DNA from: Streptomyces bottropensis ATCC 25435
GTDB lineage: Bacteria; Actinomycetota; Actinomycetes; Streptomycetales; Streptomycetaceae
Assembly (NCBI RefSeq): GCF_000383595.1
Contig: NZ_KB911581.1
Span: forward strand, 3,850,265-3,914,264
DNA length: 64,000 bases
Reading direction: 5' to 3'
The notes under the pieces are model-generated. The model searched no databases. It was given only the letters and a program-made list of their open reading frames with translations, and had not been told where the DNA came from. Each line of letters opens with the position of its first letter. Position 1 is the stretch's first letter. Positions 53,425-61,961 of the stretch are shown here, in pieces. The position numbers and the translations under genes were made by a program.

Positions 53425-54854
53425 CGCGCACCCCCGCCGGTCCCCGCGCCGACGCCCGCCCCGGCGCCGACCCCTGCTCCGTCCGCCTCCGCCACCCCGC
53501 CCCGGCGGACCATGCGGACCGCCAGCGCGTGTGAGCAGGGGCCCCGGCCGCCCCGGTACCTCGCCCACCAGAGGCAGGAGCAGCTCAGGGTCCCCGCGCT
53601 GTCCCGTACGCGATGGACATGGCCGTCCTCGGCGGTGACCGTGCCGAGGTCGCCGTCCAGCAGGACGGCACCGGCGGCCACCAGGGCGCGGGCCGAGCGC
53701 AGACGGGGGTTGTGCCGCTCGACCCGGGCGGCGTCGTAGGGGAGTTCGCGGTGGAAGTACGCGGCCTCCGCCGTGTCGTAGCCGACGCGCCCGGAGGTGC
53801 CCAGCCGGGTCAGCGCCGCCCGCACCCGGTCGGCCGGCAGGCCGCAGGAGGCGGCCAGCTCACCGACGTCGACACGTGGCTCCCAGGCCAGCAGGACCGC
53901 GATCAGCTCCGCGTCCCCGGCGGCCTCGTCGGTGGCCAGTGCCTCCAGGACACCGCCCTCGCCGGAGAAGCCGCGCCCGGCCTCCGGGGACAACGTGAGG
54001 GTGAGCCGCATACCGGGCAGAACGACTTCCCAGGCACTGGCCAGGGCGGCGGCACCGGCCACCGGCGGGCCGTAGACGCGCAGGGCCGTGGCATGACGAA
54101 GGACCCGCCGCAGCGCCGCCAGCCGCTCCGGACCGGGCAGGCACACCGCGCCCGGCACCGGTCGGGTGGTCGGCCGCAGGGAGCGACCGGCGGGCACGAC
54201 CCAGTGAGCGCCGCGCGAGGCCCCGCGCGCACCACCACGGGGCAGCGACCCCAGGAACCGTACGGCCTCGGGGGCGGGCAGCTCGGCCCGCAGGTCGAAG
54301 CCGGTCGCGACGACCTGGGCCTCGGCGAAACCGCGCAGCCAGCGGTCCGGCAGCGGCACCTTCTTCTCCACCACCGGACCGTCCAGGGTGGTCACCGCCA
54401 ACTCCTCCGGGCCGACCCGCAGATGGAGAGGATCGTCCCCGCCGATCCGGGACAGCGCCTCCCGCAGCGGGTTGTTGACGTCCACATTGGTCGTGCCGTG
54501 GCCGACCTCGCCGCCGTCGAGGCCCGGCTCCAGCACGTCCAGGCGAGCGTAGACCCCGCCGCAGCCCGAGAACGACTCGAACCGCAGCCGGTCGCCGTTG
54601 CCCGTCACCACAGGGTCCAGCGAGGTCCGCAGCTGCTGCTGGTGGTACCGCGCGGCCGCCACGTCGGCCACCGCCAGCAGCCCCGCCGCAGCCACCTGGG
54701 GGGAGGTCAGGAAGCCGCTGAAGAACCGCGGATGGTCCCGGACCCCCGTCGGGGTGGCGCCCCGCGAGGTCTCCAGCCCGAGCCGGAGTCCGCCCGCCAC
54801 GGACTCCAGCACGGAGGGTCGGGTGTAGGCCACGGCCTGTAGCGATCGCGTCAT
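53421..54854 (-). CDS. SWIM zinc-finger protein
   Basis: A 477-residue protein with a C-terminal SWIM zinc finger, CSCLWWARY....GPCSHALAV (CxC...CxH; residues about 427-450), ending in a low-complexity GAGVGAGAGVGAG tail. The N-terminal 400 residues are a conserved but uncharacterised region with FFSGFLTSPQVAAAGLLAVADVA. SWIM domains bind nucleic acid or protein. First gene of the pair with DUF6493. Confidence 0.85.
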   Translation of the reverse strand: MTRSLQAVAYTRPSVLESVAGGLRLGLETSRGATPTGVRDHPRFFSGFLTSPQVAAAGLLAVADVAAARYHQQQLRTSLDPVVTGNGDRLRFESFSGCGGVYARLDVLEPGLDGGEVGHGTTNVDVNNPLREALSRIGGDDPLHLRVGPEELAVTTLDGPVVEKKVPLPDRWLRGFAEAQVVATGFDLRAELPAPEAVRFLGSLPRGGARGASRGAHWVVPAGRSLRPTTRPVPGAVCLPGPERLAALRRVLRHATALRVYGPPVAGAAALASAWEVVLPGMRLTLTLSPEAGRGFSGEGGVLEALATDEAAGDAELIAVLLAWEPRVDVGELAASCGLPADRVRAALTRLGTSGRVGYDTAEAAYFHRELPYDAARVERHNPRLRSARALVAAGAVLLDGDLGTVTAEDGHVHRVRDSAGTLSCSCLWWARYRGGRGPCSHALAVRMVRRGGVAEADGAGVGAGAGVGAGTGGGAR

Positions 54855-54937
54855 GGGAAGACCGTAGGCGCGACCACTGACAACGGCCGCGATTCAGCCG
54901 CGTTTGAGCAGCTCAGGGCAGGTCTACGGCACCCGGG

Positions 54938-56533
54938 TCACTGACCGACGAGGCCCGGCTGGAGCACCTTCGTGTACAGCACGGTCCCGTCCTGCTCCCG
55001 CAGCCGTACCGTCAGCTCCCCGCTGTGGCCGTCGATGTCGACCTCTCCGAAGAACTGGTAGCCGCCCGCCGGTGAGACGTTCGCCGTCGTCGGCGCCTTC
55101 ATGAACACCCGTTCGGGACCGAAGGTGTTGTCCAGCGTGTTCGCCGGGAAGGCGCCGGCGTTGAGCGGGCCGGAGACGAACTCCCAGAACGGCTCGAAGT
55201 CGGTGAAGGCGGCCCGCGACGGCTGGTAGTGCTGCGCCGAGGTGTAGTGCACGTCGGCCGTCAGCCACACGGTGCCCGTGATCCTGCGGTGCTTGACGAA
55301 GCGCAGCAGCTCGGCGATCTGCAGCTCCCGCCCGAGCGGCGCGCCCGGGTCGCCCTGGGCGACGGCCTCGATGTTCGGTTTGCCGTCGCCGGTGTCCGGC
55401 ACCACCAGACCGAGCGGCATGTCGGAGGCGATCACCTTCCACACCGCCCGCGACCGCGACAGCTCACGCTTGAGCCACTCCAACTGCTCGGCACCCAGGA
55501 TGCCCACCGGGTCGGTGGTCTGCGTGTCGGGCGAGTTGGCGTTGCGGTACGTCCGCATGTCCAGCACGAACACGTCCAGCAGGGGTCCGTGGCGCAGCAC
55601 GCGGTGCACGCGGCCCTCCCGGGCGCCCGGCCGCAGCGTGGAGATCGGGAAGTACTCGCTGAAGGCCCGCCGTGCCCGGGCGGCGAGCACGTCCACGCTC
55701 TTCTCGGTGTACCGGGTGTCGGTGAGGATCTCGCCCGGGTACCAGTTGTTGGTGACCTCGTGGTCGTCCCACTGCACGATCGAGGGGACCTGCGCGTTGA
55801 ACCGCTTCAGGTTCTCGTCCAGCAGGTTGTAGCGGAAGTTGCCCCGGAACTCGGCGAGCGTCTCCGCGACCTTGGACTTCTCCTCGGTGGTGACGTTCCG
55901 CCAGGTACTTCCGTCGGGCAGCGCGGCCGTCGCCGCGATCGGGCCGTCGGCGTAGATCGTGTCACCGCTGCACAGGAAGAAGTCCGGGTCCAGCGCGCCC
56001 ATCGCGTCGAAGATGCGGTAGCCGCCGCGGTCGGGGTTGATGCCCCAGCCCTGCCCGGCCAGGTCGCCCGACCACACGAACCGCGCCCCGGAGCGCCGTT
56101 TCGACGACGTCGTACGGAAGGTGCCGGTGACCGGCTCACCGGTGCGGCGCGGGTCGTCCGGGTCGGCGAGCAGCACCCGGTAGTGGATCTGCTCGCCCGA
56201 GGGCAGGCCGCGCAGCCGCGTCGTCCCCGTGAAGTCCGTGCCGGCGCCGAGCAGCGGGCCGTGCCACCTGCGCGGGTTGCGGAACGACTCGGTGGCGGAC
56301 GTCTCGACGATCATCCGGGCCGGCCGGTCCGACCGCACCCACACCAGACCGGAGTGCGCGGTCACGTCCCCGGCCTGCACACCCCAGCCGGCCGTCGGCC
56401 GCCCCGACAGGGCCAGCGCCGGCGCCGAACCGAGCGCGACGGAACCGGGCAGCGCCAGCGCGGCCGACGCGGCGAGCGAGCCGCGCAGCACGCTGCGGCG
56501 ACCGGGCAGGGGACTCGGCGGACGATGTGACAT
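54938..56533 (-). CDS. phoD: PhoD-type alkaline phosphatase/phosphodiesterase
   Basis: A 531-residue secreted phosphatase. Twin-arginine signal GRRSVLRG at residues 11-18 followed by a hydrophobic stretch, so exported by Tat. Metal-binding motifs: SGDL, CSGDTIYADGP, VQWDDHEVTNNW and WLTADVHYTSAQHY. It releases phosphate from organic monoesters or diesters in the medium. GGAGG precedes the ATG at 56533. A PHO box 65 bp upstream indicates PhoP control. Which of several Streptomyces PhoD paralogues it is cannot be said. Confidence 0.93.
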   Translation of the reverse strand: MSHRPPSPLPGRRSVLRGSLAASAALALPGSVALGSAPALALSGRPTAGWGVQAGDVTAHSGLVWVRSDRPARMIVETSATESFRNPRRWHGPLLGAGTDFTGTTRLRGLPSGEQIHYRVLLADPDDPRRTGEPVTGTFRTTSSKRRSGARFVWSGDLAGQGWGINPDRGGYRIFDAMGALDPDFFLCSGDTIYADGPIAATAALPDGSTWRNVTTEEKSKVAETLAEFRGNFRYNLLDENLKRFNAQVPSIVQWDDHEVTNNWYPGEILTDTRYTEKSVDVLAARARRAFSEYFPISTLRPGAREGRVHRVLRHGPLLDVFVLDMRTYRNANSPDTQTTDPVGILGAEQLEWLKRELSRSRAVWKVIASDMPLGLVVPDTGDGKPNIEAVAQGDPGAPLGRELQIAELLRFVKHRRITGTVWLTADVHYTSAQHYQPSRAAFTDFEPFWEFVSGPLNAGAFPANTLDNTFGPERVFMKAPTTANVSPAGGYQFFGEVDIDGHSGELTVRLREQDGTVLYTKVLQPGLVGQ

Positions 56534-56597
56534 GAATGCGCCTCCAGTGACGGATCCGGCCAATGTGCACAGTCACAACTACGGGTACGCCGCAGCG

Positions 56598-56619
56598 CAC
56601 ACGCGAACGACAAGTGAAC
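56598..56619 (-). promoter_or_regulatory. PHO box (PhoP binding site) upstream of phoD
   Basis: On the minus strand two abutting 11-nt direct repeat units: GTTCACTTGTC (56619-56609) then GTTCGCGTGTG (56608-56598). The known PhoP site in Streptomyces consists of such 11-nt units starting GTTCACC; the first unit matches at 6 of 7 and the second at 5 of 7. Confidence 0.72.
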
Positions 56620-56704
56620 AACTGGCCGGGCGTTGGGGGAAGCGGCGACACTCCCGGAGAGTTGGGGCCCAGGTCGCGTCGGTGGGCGCGGTTGGGTGGG
56701 GCTT

Positions 56705-56856
56705 CTCGCGCACTTCCCCGCGCCTCTGCAAACCAATCTGCATACCAAGGCCCTGCGGGCCTGAAAGGCGACGGGTCGCCGGGCCGGGATGCCGGGGGCG
56801 GCCCTGAGGGCGGCGGGCGAAGCCCCTGCTTTTCAGGGGCGCGGGGAAACTGCGCG
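56705..56856. repeat. Inverted pair of REP-like elements
   Basis: TCGCGCACTTCCCCGCGCCT (from 56705) and its inverse GGGGCGCGGGGAAACTGCGC (56836-56855) flank about 100 bp. Next to the second copy, GCCCCTG (56822-56828) and CAGGGGC (56834-56840) form a perfect hairpin with loop CTTTT, a good terminator for the alpha/beta hydrolase gene or phoD region. The 447-bp gap 56534-56980 holds nothing coding. Confidence 0.7.
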
Positions 56857-56980
56857 TTCCGCCCCACCGGCGTCGGCACGGGATCCTGCGACGCCGCACA
56901 GGGCCGTGGGCGGTGTGCTGGTCGGCGCCGGGGTCGTCCTGGGTTCGTCCTGGGTTCGGGGGGCGGCGGCCCCTCGCCGG

Positions 56981-57814
56981 TCAGCGGCTGCCGTCGAGGA
57001 TGACGCGTGCGACCAGGGCGGGGTCGTCGTTCATGGGGCAGTGGCCGCAGCCGGGCAGCCGCACCAGTCGGGCGCCGGGGATGACCCGCTTGGCCCGCAC
57101 ACCCTGCCGGGGGACGAGCAGCCAGTCCCGGCTGCCCCAGGCCACGGTGATCGGAAGCCCCGGGATGTCGTCGGTGAACAGGACGCTGCCGCCGGCCCGC
57201 AGGGTGTCGTCGAACCCGGTGGCACTCGCCAGCGCGAGGGTCTCGGCGACCACCGCCTCGGGTGAACGGCGGCCCGGACGGGCGTAGATGGTGCTCGTCA
57301 GAGCGGTGCGGCCGGCCGTCGAACGGGACAGGCGTTCGACCAATGGCAGGGGCAGCCGCCGCGCCATGTGCCGCATGGTGAGCAGGATGCCGAACGCGTA
57401 GCGCCGCTCGGCCTCGTTCCAGAACCCGGCCGGGGACAGGGCGGTGACGGATCGCACGAGCTTCTCGCGGCCCAGTTCCAGGGCCAGCAGACCGCCGAGG
57501 GAGTTGCCCGCCACATGGGGACGGTCGAGCTCCAGGGCCTCGCAGAAGGCGCCGAACACGGCCGTCGTCGTGGGCAGGTCGTAGGTGAGGCCGTCCGGCA
57601 GCGCGGGGGACTCGCCGAACCCGGGGAGGTCCACGGTGATGACCTCGCGTTCGGCCGCCAAAATGTGTGTCACCGGGTCCCAGGCCTGCCGGTGGTGGCC
57701 GATGCCGTGCAGCAGGAGCAGGGGCTCGCCGGTGCCCTCGCGCGTGTAGGAGACGGTCACGGGCCGCGGGCCGAGCGGGGAGGGGACCTGGAAGGAGACC
57801 GTGGCGGCGGACAT
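56981..57814 (-). CDS. Alpha/beta hydrolase
   Basis: A 277-residue alpha/beta hydrolase. LLLLHGIGHHRQAW supplies the oxyanion hole, Ser105 in GNSLGG is the nucleophile, Asp230 in WGSRD and His258 in PGCGHCP complete the triad. Substrate unknown. GAGGAG precedes the ATG at 57814. It is divergent from an ECF41-type sigma gene; enzymes next to these sigma factors are often their targets. Confidence 0.92.
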   Translation of the reverse strand: MSAATVSFQVPSPLGPRPVTVSYTREGTGEPLLLLHGIGHHRQAWDPVTHILAAEREVITVDLPGFGESPALPDGLTYDLPTTTAVFGAFCEALELDRPHVAGNSLGGLLALELGREKLVRSVTALSPAGFWNEAERRYAFGILLTMRHMARRLPLPLVERLSRSTAGRTALTSTIYARPGRRSPEAVVAETLALASATGFDDTLRAGGSVLFTDDIPGLPITVAWGSRDWLLVPRQGVRAKRVIPGARLVRLPGCGHCPMNDDPALVARVILDGSR

Positions 57815-57973
57815 GGAGCAGCTCCTCGTCTGGGAGTGGGCGCGCTGACGTACGACGTTCGTAGACAGCTTGTCAGCAACTGCTACCGGCGGGTAGTCCC
57901 TGTGGGTAACAAGCCCGCGAGCGGGCGCGGAATCGCCTGGACAGGCCCGCGTCACCCGGGATGGGATGGGACG

Positions 57974-58870
57974 GTGACGACCGATATCGCGACCGACGTC
58001 TTCGAAGAGCACCGCTCCGTCCTCATGGGAGTCGCCTACCGCATGCTCGGCCGGGTCGCCGACGCGGAGGACGTGGTCCAGGAGGCCTGGCTGCGCTGGT
58101 CCGGCGCCGACCGGTCCGAGGTGCGCGAACCGCGCGGCTACCTGGTCCGCGTCACCACCCGGCTCGCCATCGACCGGCTGCGCCAGGTGCGGTCGCGTGA
58201 CGAGGCGTACCCCGGCCCGTGGCTGCCCGAGCCGTACGTCACCGACTACGGGGCCACTGTGCCGGACACCGCCGAGCGGGCCGTCCTCGCCGACACCGTC
58301 TCGCTCGCCGTCCTCGTCGTCATGGAATCCCTCTCGCCCCTCGAACGGGCGGTGTTCGTGCTGAGGGAGGCCTTCGGCTACCCCTACGCCGAGATCGCCG
58401 CCATGATCGACCGTGCCGAGCCCGCCGTGCGCCAGCTCGCCGGGCGCGCCCGCAGGCACGTCGACGAGCGGCGTCCGCGTTACGAGGTGGATCCGGCCGA
58501 ACGCCGCGAGCTGACCGAACGGTTCCTCGCCGCCGCGGCCGGCGGTGACCTGGACCGACTGATGGCGCTGCTGGCCCCGGACGTGCGTCTGGTGGGCGAC
58601 GGCGGCGGTCTGGGCAAGGCCCCGGTGCGTGTCCTCGAAACCGCCGACAAGGTGGGGCGGTTCCTGCACGGCGTGGCCGGAAAGGGCCTGGTGGACGCCT
58701 CGTTCCGCTTCCTGGAGGTCAACGGCGGCCTCGCGGTGGTCCTCCTGTCCGGCGGCAAGGTCGACAGCGTGTTCCAGCTCGATGCCGCCGACGGGCGTAT
58801 CCAGTGCGTCTACATCCTGCGGAACCCCGAGAAACTGCTCTCCCTGCCGGAGATGACGGAGGAGCAGTAG
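57974..58870 (+). CDS. ECF sigma factor with SnoaL-like C-terminal domain (SigJ/ECF41 type)
   Basis: A 298-residue sigma-70-family factor. Region 2 (EEHRSVLMGVAYRMLGRVADAEDVVQEAWLRW area) and region 4 (LSPLERAVFVLREAFGYPYAEIAAMI) are followed by an additional ~115-residue SnoaL-like domain from about residue 180 (RRELTERFLAAAAGGDLDRLMALLAPDVRLVGDGGG region). This layout is typical of ECF41/SigJ factors, which lack a separate anti-sigma factor and self-regulate through the extra domain. GTG at 57974. No anti-sigma gene nearby, consistent with this class. Confidence 0.92.
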   Translation: MTTDIATDVFEEHRSVLMGVAYRMLGRVADAEDVVQEAWLRWSGADRSEVREPRGYLVRVTTRLAIDRLRQVRSRDEAYPGPWLPEPYVTDYGATVPDTAERAVLADTVSLAVLVVMESLSPLERAVFVLREAFGYPYAEIAAMIDRAEPAVRQLAGRARRHVDERRPRYEVDPAERRELTERFLAAAAGGDLDRLMALLAPDVRLVGDGGGLGKAPVRVLETADKVGRFLHGVAGKGLVDASFRFLEVNGGLAVVLLSGGKVDSVFQLDAADGRIQCVYILRNPEKLLSLPEMTEEQ

Positions 58871-59003
58871 TGCGCGGGGCGGCGCAGGGCAGTCCGTTCG
58901 TGTCCGTTTCCCGCCCGTTCCCGCCCCGGTTCGCCGCACTGGCGTGAAGCCTCGATGAACGCCGCCGGGCGTCCGGCCCGCCGGATGCCCGGGCGTTCGA
59001 GGA

Positions 59004-59038
59004 TTGGTCTTGACCAAGGGTGGGGGCAGGCCTATGGT
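59004..59038 (+). promoter_or_regulatory. Promoter with dre-like operator for the GntR gene
   Basis: -35 TTGACC (59010-59015), 17-bp spacer, -10 TATGGT (59033-59038). The -35 box is embedded in the palindrome TTGGTCTTGACCAA (59004-59017), close to the DasR (dre) consensus TGGTCTAGACCA. Suggests autoregulation or DasR control. Confidence 0.75.
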
Positions 59039-59116
59039 CGCAAGAAAGTGCAACAACCTTTAATAAACAAGGGCGCCAAAAACACCGCCGGCCACGGCGA
59101 AGCAGCGGAGGACAGG

Positions 59117-59878
59117 GTGGGGACCCAGCAGCTCGAAACGGTGCCGGAACCGAAGTACTGGCATCTGAAGACCGTGCTCAGTGAGGCATTGGACTCCGAG
59201 TTCTCGGTGGGAGAGATCCTGCCCAACGAACGTGATCTCGCGGCCCGCTTCGGGGTCGCACGGGCCACGCTCCGCCAGGCGCTGGAGCAGCTCGAACTGG
59301 AGGGCCGGCTGCAGCGCCGTCGCGGCGTCGGCACCACCGTGGCGCCTCCGCGCGTGGGCGTGGCGGTCGGCACCGAACAGCACGCGTGGCCGGGCACGGC
59401 CGACGACTCCTGGCAGGCCGTGGACTGTGGGTCCGCCGCGCCGCCCGCCGCGGTCGCCGGCATCCTGGAGAGCGGGCACGGCGAGCAGGTGCACGTCGTG
59501 CGCCGCTCCCGCATGTCGCACGGCCAGCCCGTCGCCGCCGAGCTGCTGTACATCCCGGCGGACTCGGTACCCGCCCTCTCCGCCATAGACGCGCCCTCGG
59601 GTGCCGCACGCGCGCGTGCCGTGCTGCGCGAGCTGCAGCGCCTGGAGCTGGAGGGGCAGGACCGCTCGGTGGAGCTGGGGTCCGCCCGCGCGGAGGACGC
59701 CAAGGAGCTCGACCGGCTGCCCGGCGCGCCCGTCCTCGTCGTCACCACCCGCTTCTACGCCGAGGGGCGCACGGCGGCGGTGTCCCTGGCCACCTACCGT
59801 GCCGACACGTGCCGACTGACCTTCGGCGACTCCGGCGGCGTCGAGATCCACCACGGTCCGGAGCGTCGCGCGTCCTGA
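59117..59878 (+). CDS. GntR-family regulator (HutC/DasR type)
   Basis: A 253-residue regulator with GntR winged helix (residues 8-78: KYWHLKTVLSEALDSEFSVGEILPNERDLAARFGVARATLRQAL area) and UTRA ligand domain after it (QVHVVRRSRMSHGQPVAAELLYIP, VLVVTTRFYAEGRTAAVSLATYRAD). Similar in type to DasR but not the same protein. GTG 59117 has GGAGGA upstream. Operator-like palindrome overlaps its own -35 box. Sugar phosphates are the usual ligands. Confidence 0.9.
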   Translation: MGTQQLETVPEPKYWHLKTVLSEALDSEFSVGEILPNERDLAARFGVARATLRQALEQLELEGRLQRRRGVGTTVAPPRVGVAVGTEQHAWPGTADDSWQAVDCGSAAPPAAVAGILESGHGEQVHVVRRSRMSHGQPVAAELLYIPADSVPALSAIDAPSGAARARAVLRELQRLELEGQDRSVELGSARAEDAKELDRLPGAPVLVVTTRFYAEGRTAAVSLATYRADTCRLTFGDSGGVEIHHGPERRAS

Positions 59879-59907
59879 CCACGCCGGCGGTCCCTTCCGG
59901 CCGCACC

Positions 59908-59936
59908 CGCCGCGTTCCGGTCTCCGGGACGCGGCG
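59908..59936 (+). terminator. Terminator hairpin after the GntR gene
   Basis: CGCCGCGT (59908-59915) pairs with ACGCGGCG (59929-59936), with CCGG/CCGG continuing the stem around loop TCT, followed by TTCT. Confidence 0.75.
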
Positions 59937-60046
59937 TTCTCGTGTCCGTGGGCCGGTCCGCCCGTGGCCTACGGACCGGCCCGCCCGTGACCCACGGACG
60001 GGTCCCCGTGTTCGAGCCGGCCCGGCCCGGCCCGGCGCCGACCGGC

Positions 60047-61204
60047 TCAGCGCCGCGCCGTCACCGTGCCCTCCACCGCGAACAGCTGTTCCTCGACATG
60101 GTCCAGGGCGAGACGGAGCGCGCCCATGGCTACGGCCGTCTCGCCCAGCCGGGAGAGGGCGACGCGGGGCGGGCGCAGGCAGTAGCGGGCCAGCTCGTCG
60201 CGGAGGGGGTCGAGGACGTCGTCGATACCGGTCGCCCAGCCGCCGACGACGACGAGTTCGGGGTCGAGGGCGAGGACCAGGGCCGTCACGTCGTGCACGA
60301 GCCGCTGTATGAAGCGGTCGACGGCCTCGCGGGCCCGCTCGTCGCCCTCGCGCGCGTGCTTGAAGACCTCGGCGACCGCCTGCTCGTCGAGCGGATGCAG
60401 AGGCTCGCCCGTGGTCGACAGCAGCGCCTCCGGGGTGGCCTCGCGGCCCAGCAGGTGCAGCGCGCCGATCTCGCCGGCCGCGCCGCCGTAGCCCCGGTGC
60501 AGCCGTCCGCCGATCAGCGAACCGGCGCCCGGGCTCAGCCCCGCCAGCACGAACACCACGTCGTCGGACTCGGCGGCCGCGCCCTTCCAGTGCTCGGCGA
60601 CCGCCGCCGCGTTGGCGTCGTTCTCGACCAGGACGGAGCACTTGAAGGAGCGGCTCAGCCGCTCGCCCAGGTTCAGGCCCGTCCACTGCGGCAGGGCCGC
60701 GCACAGGCGAACGGCGCCGTCGGCCTCGATGACCCCCGGGCTGCCGACACCGACCGCCCGCAGCGAGGCCCGCGAGACACCGGACCTGCGCAGCAGCTCG
60801 GCCACGGTCGAGCGCAGCCGCTCCAGCCGGTCGTCCGCCGACGCCGCCTCGGAGATCTCCCTGGACAGGGAGCCCAGCACCCTGCCGTCGAGGTCCGCGA
60901 GCAGTGCGGTCACCTGGTGCGAGCCCACGTCCAGGCCCAGCAGATGGCCCGCCTCCGCCCGGAACCGGTAGTGCCTCGCCGGCCGCCCCTGCCGCCGGGC
61001 GGCACCTTCCTCGGCGGCCTGCTCGACCACCAGCCCGGCCTCGACCAGCCCCTCGACGACGCCCTCGACCGTGGGCCGGGACAGGCCGGTGACCCGGGTG
61101 ACCTCGGTGAGTGTCGCGTGGTCCGTGGCCCGCAGCGCGTGCAGCACCACGGCCGAGTTGATCCTGCGGAGCAGAGAGGGATCCCCGCCGGTCAGTCGCC
61201 CCAA
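60047..61204 (-). CDS. ROK-family transcriptional regulator
   Basis: A 385-residue ROK repressor: N-terminal winged helix (residues 12-70, LRRINSAVVLHALRATDHATLTEVTRVTGLSRPTVEGVV area) then an ASKHA sugar-binding domain (LGLDVGSHQVTALLADL, VGVGSPGVI, VENDANAAAVAEHW, GGRLHRGYGGAAGEIG). The zinc-binding Cys motif of ROK kinases is missing and the first loop is GLDVGSH rather than DxGxT, so it is a regulator without kinase activity. TTG start at 61204 with GGGAGGA six bases upstream. The 286 bp upstream hold no gene. Confidence 0.9.
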   Translation of the reverse strand: MGRLTGGDPSLLRRINSAVVLHALRATDHATLTEVTRVTGLSRPTVEGVVEGLVEAGLVVEQAAEEGAARRQGRPARHYRFRAEAGHLLGLDVGSHQVTALLADLDGRVLGSLSREISEAASADDRLERLRSTVAELLRRSGVSRASLRAVGVGSPGVIEADGAVRLCAALPQWTGLNLGERLSRSFKCSVLVENDANAAAVAEHWKGAAAESDDVVFVLAGLSPGAGSLIGGRLHRGYGGAAGEIGALHLLGREATPEALLSTTGEPLHPLDEQAVAEVFKHAREGDERAREAVDRFIQRLVHDVTALVLALDPELVVVGGWATGIDDVLDPLRDELARYCLRPPRVALSRLGETAVAMGALRLALDHVEEQLFAVEGTVTARR

Positions 61205-61490
61205 CGTCCGTCCTCCCAGCTCGCGCGCGTGTTTGCCGGATGGTACTCGCCGCGGCGACCCCGGGCGAGGGTCTGAGGCCCCCGACCTGCGGGATCCTGG
61301 CCCCCGCGCCTGGTCGCCGAACCGGCTGGGCACGTCCGCCGGCTCTCGGCCGCGCGGCCGGGGGTCCCGACCCCTCCCGACGGCGAGGCCGGGCACGGGG
61401 AGGGCCCCGGCGGCGGCGGACGGCCTCACCCCCCTGCACCGCCGCCTGACACCACGCCAATTGTCAGTGGCGCCCGCTTTACTGGACCGC

Positions 61491-61934
61491 ATGAGCATCA
61501 CCCAGCACCTCGCCGTCATCGACCGGCTGTGCTCCGAGGCCTTCCCGGCGGAGCGCGGCCGGTCGGACATCGGCGAGGCCGGACCCGGCTACCACGTCGC
61601 CGAGTTAGCGACGAGCGCCGACTTCTGGGAGGACGACGGCACGCGGCGGGAGGAGACGGAGGAGCAGTACGAGGCGGACCGGGACGCACTGTCGGAGCGG
61701 CTCGCCGAGCGATGGGGTGCCCCGTCCGTGTTCAGCCTCTGGAGTGTCCTCGACCGGTCCATGGAGGGCGAGGAGATACCCGGACCCTGGGCGACCCTCA
61801 GCTCCCACGTCCCGGATGTGCACCTCTGGCAGGCGGACGGCCATGGCCGCTGGGTCGCCCTCGGCGTCTCCCAGTGGGACAAGGAGCTGCCGTTCCAACT
61901 CGTCGCGCTGATAACGGAGATCGACCCGCCGTGA
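61491..61934 (+). CDS. Conserved hypothetical protein
   Basis: A 147-residue acidic soluble protein. No family recognised. Visible are HLAVIDRLCSEAFPAERGRSDIG, a highly charged DDGTRREETEEQYEADRDAL stretch, WGAPSVFSLWSVLDRSMEGE and a final LPFQLVALITEIDPP. Aromatic and acidic spacing is similar to small SMI1-like or immunity-type proteins, but that is a guess. ATG 61491; convergent with the mismatch-glycosylase gene. Confidence 0.65.
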   Translation: MSITQHLAVIDRLCSEAFPAERGRSDIGEAGPGYHVAELATSADFWEDDGTRREETEEQYEADRDALSERLAERWGAPSVFSLWSVLDRSMEGEEIPGPWATLSSHVPDVHLWQADGHGRWVALGVSQWDKELPFQLVALITEIDPP

Positions 61935-61961
61935 CCGGTCGAGCGCCCCCGCGCTCGGCGG

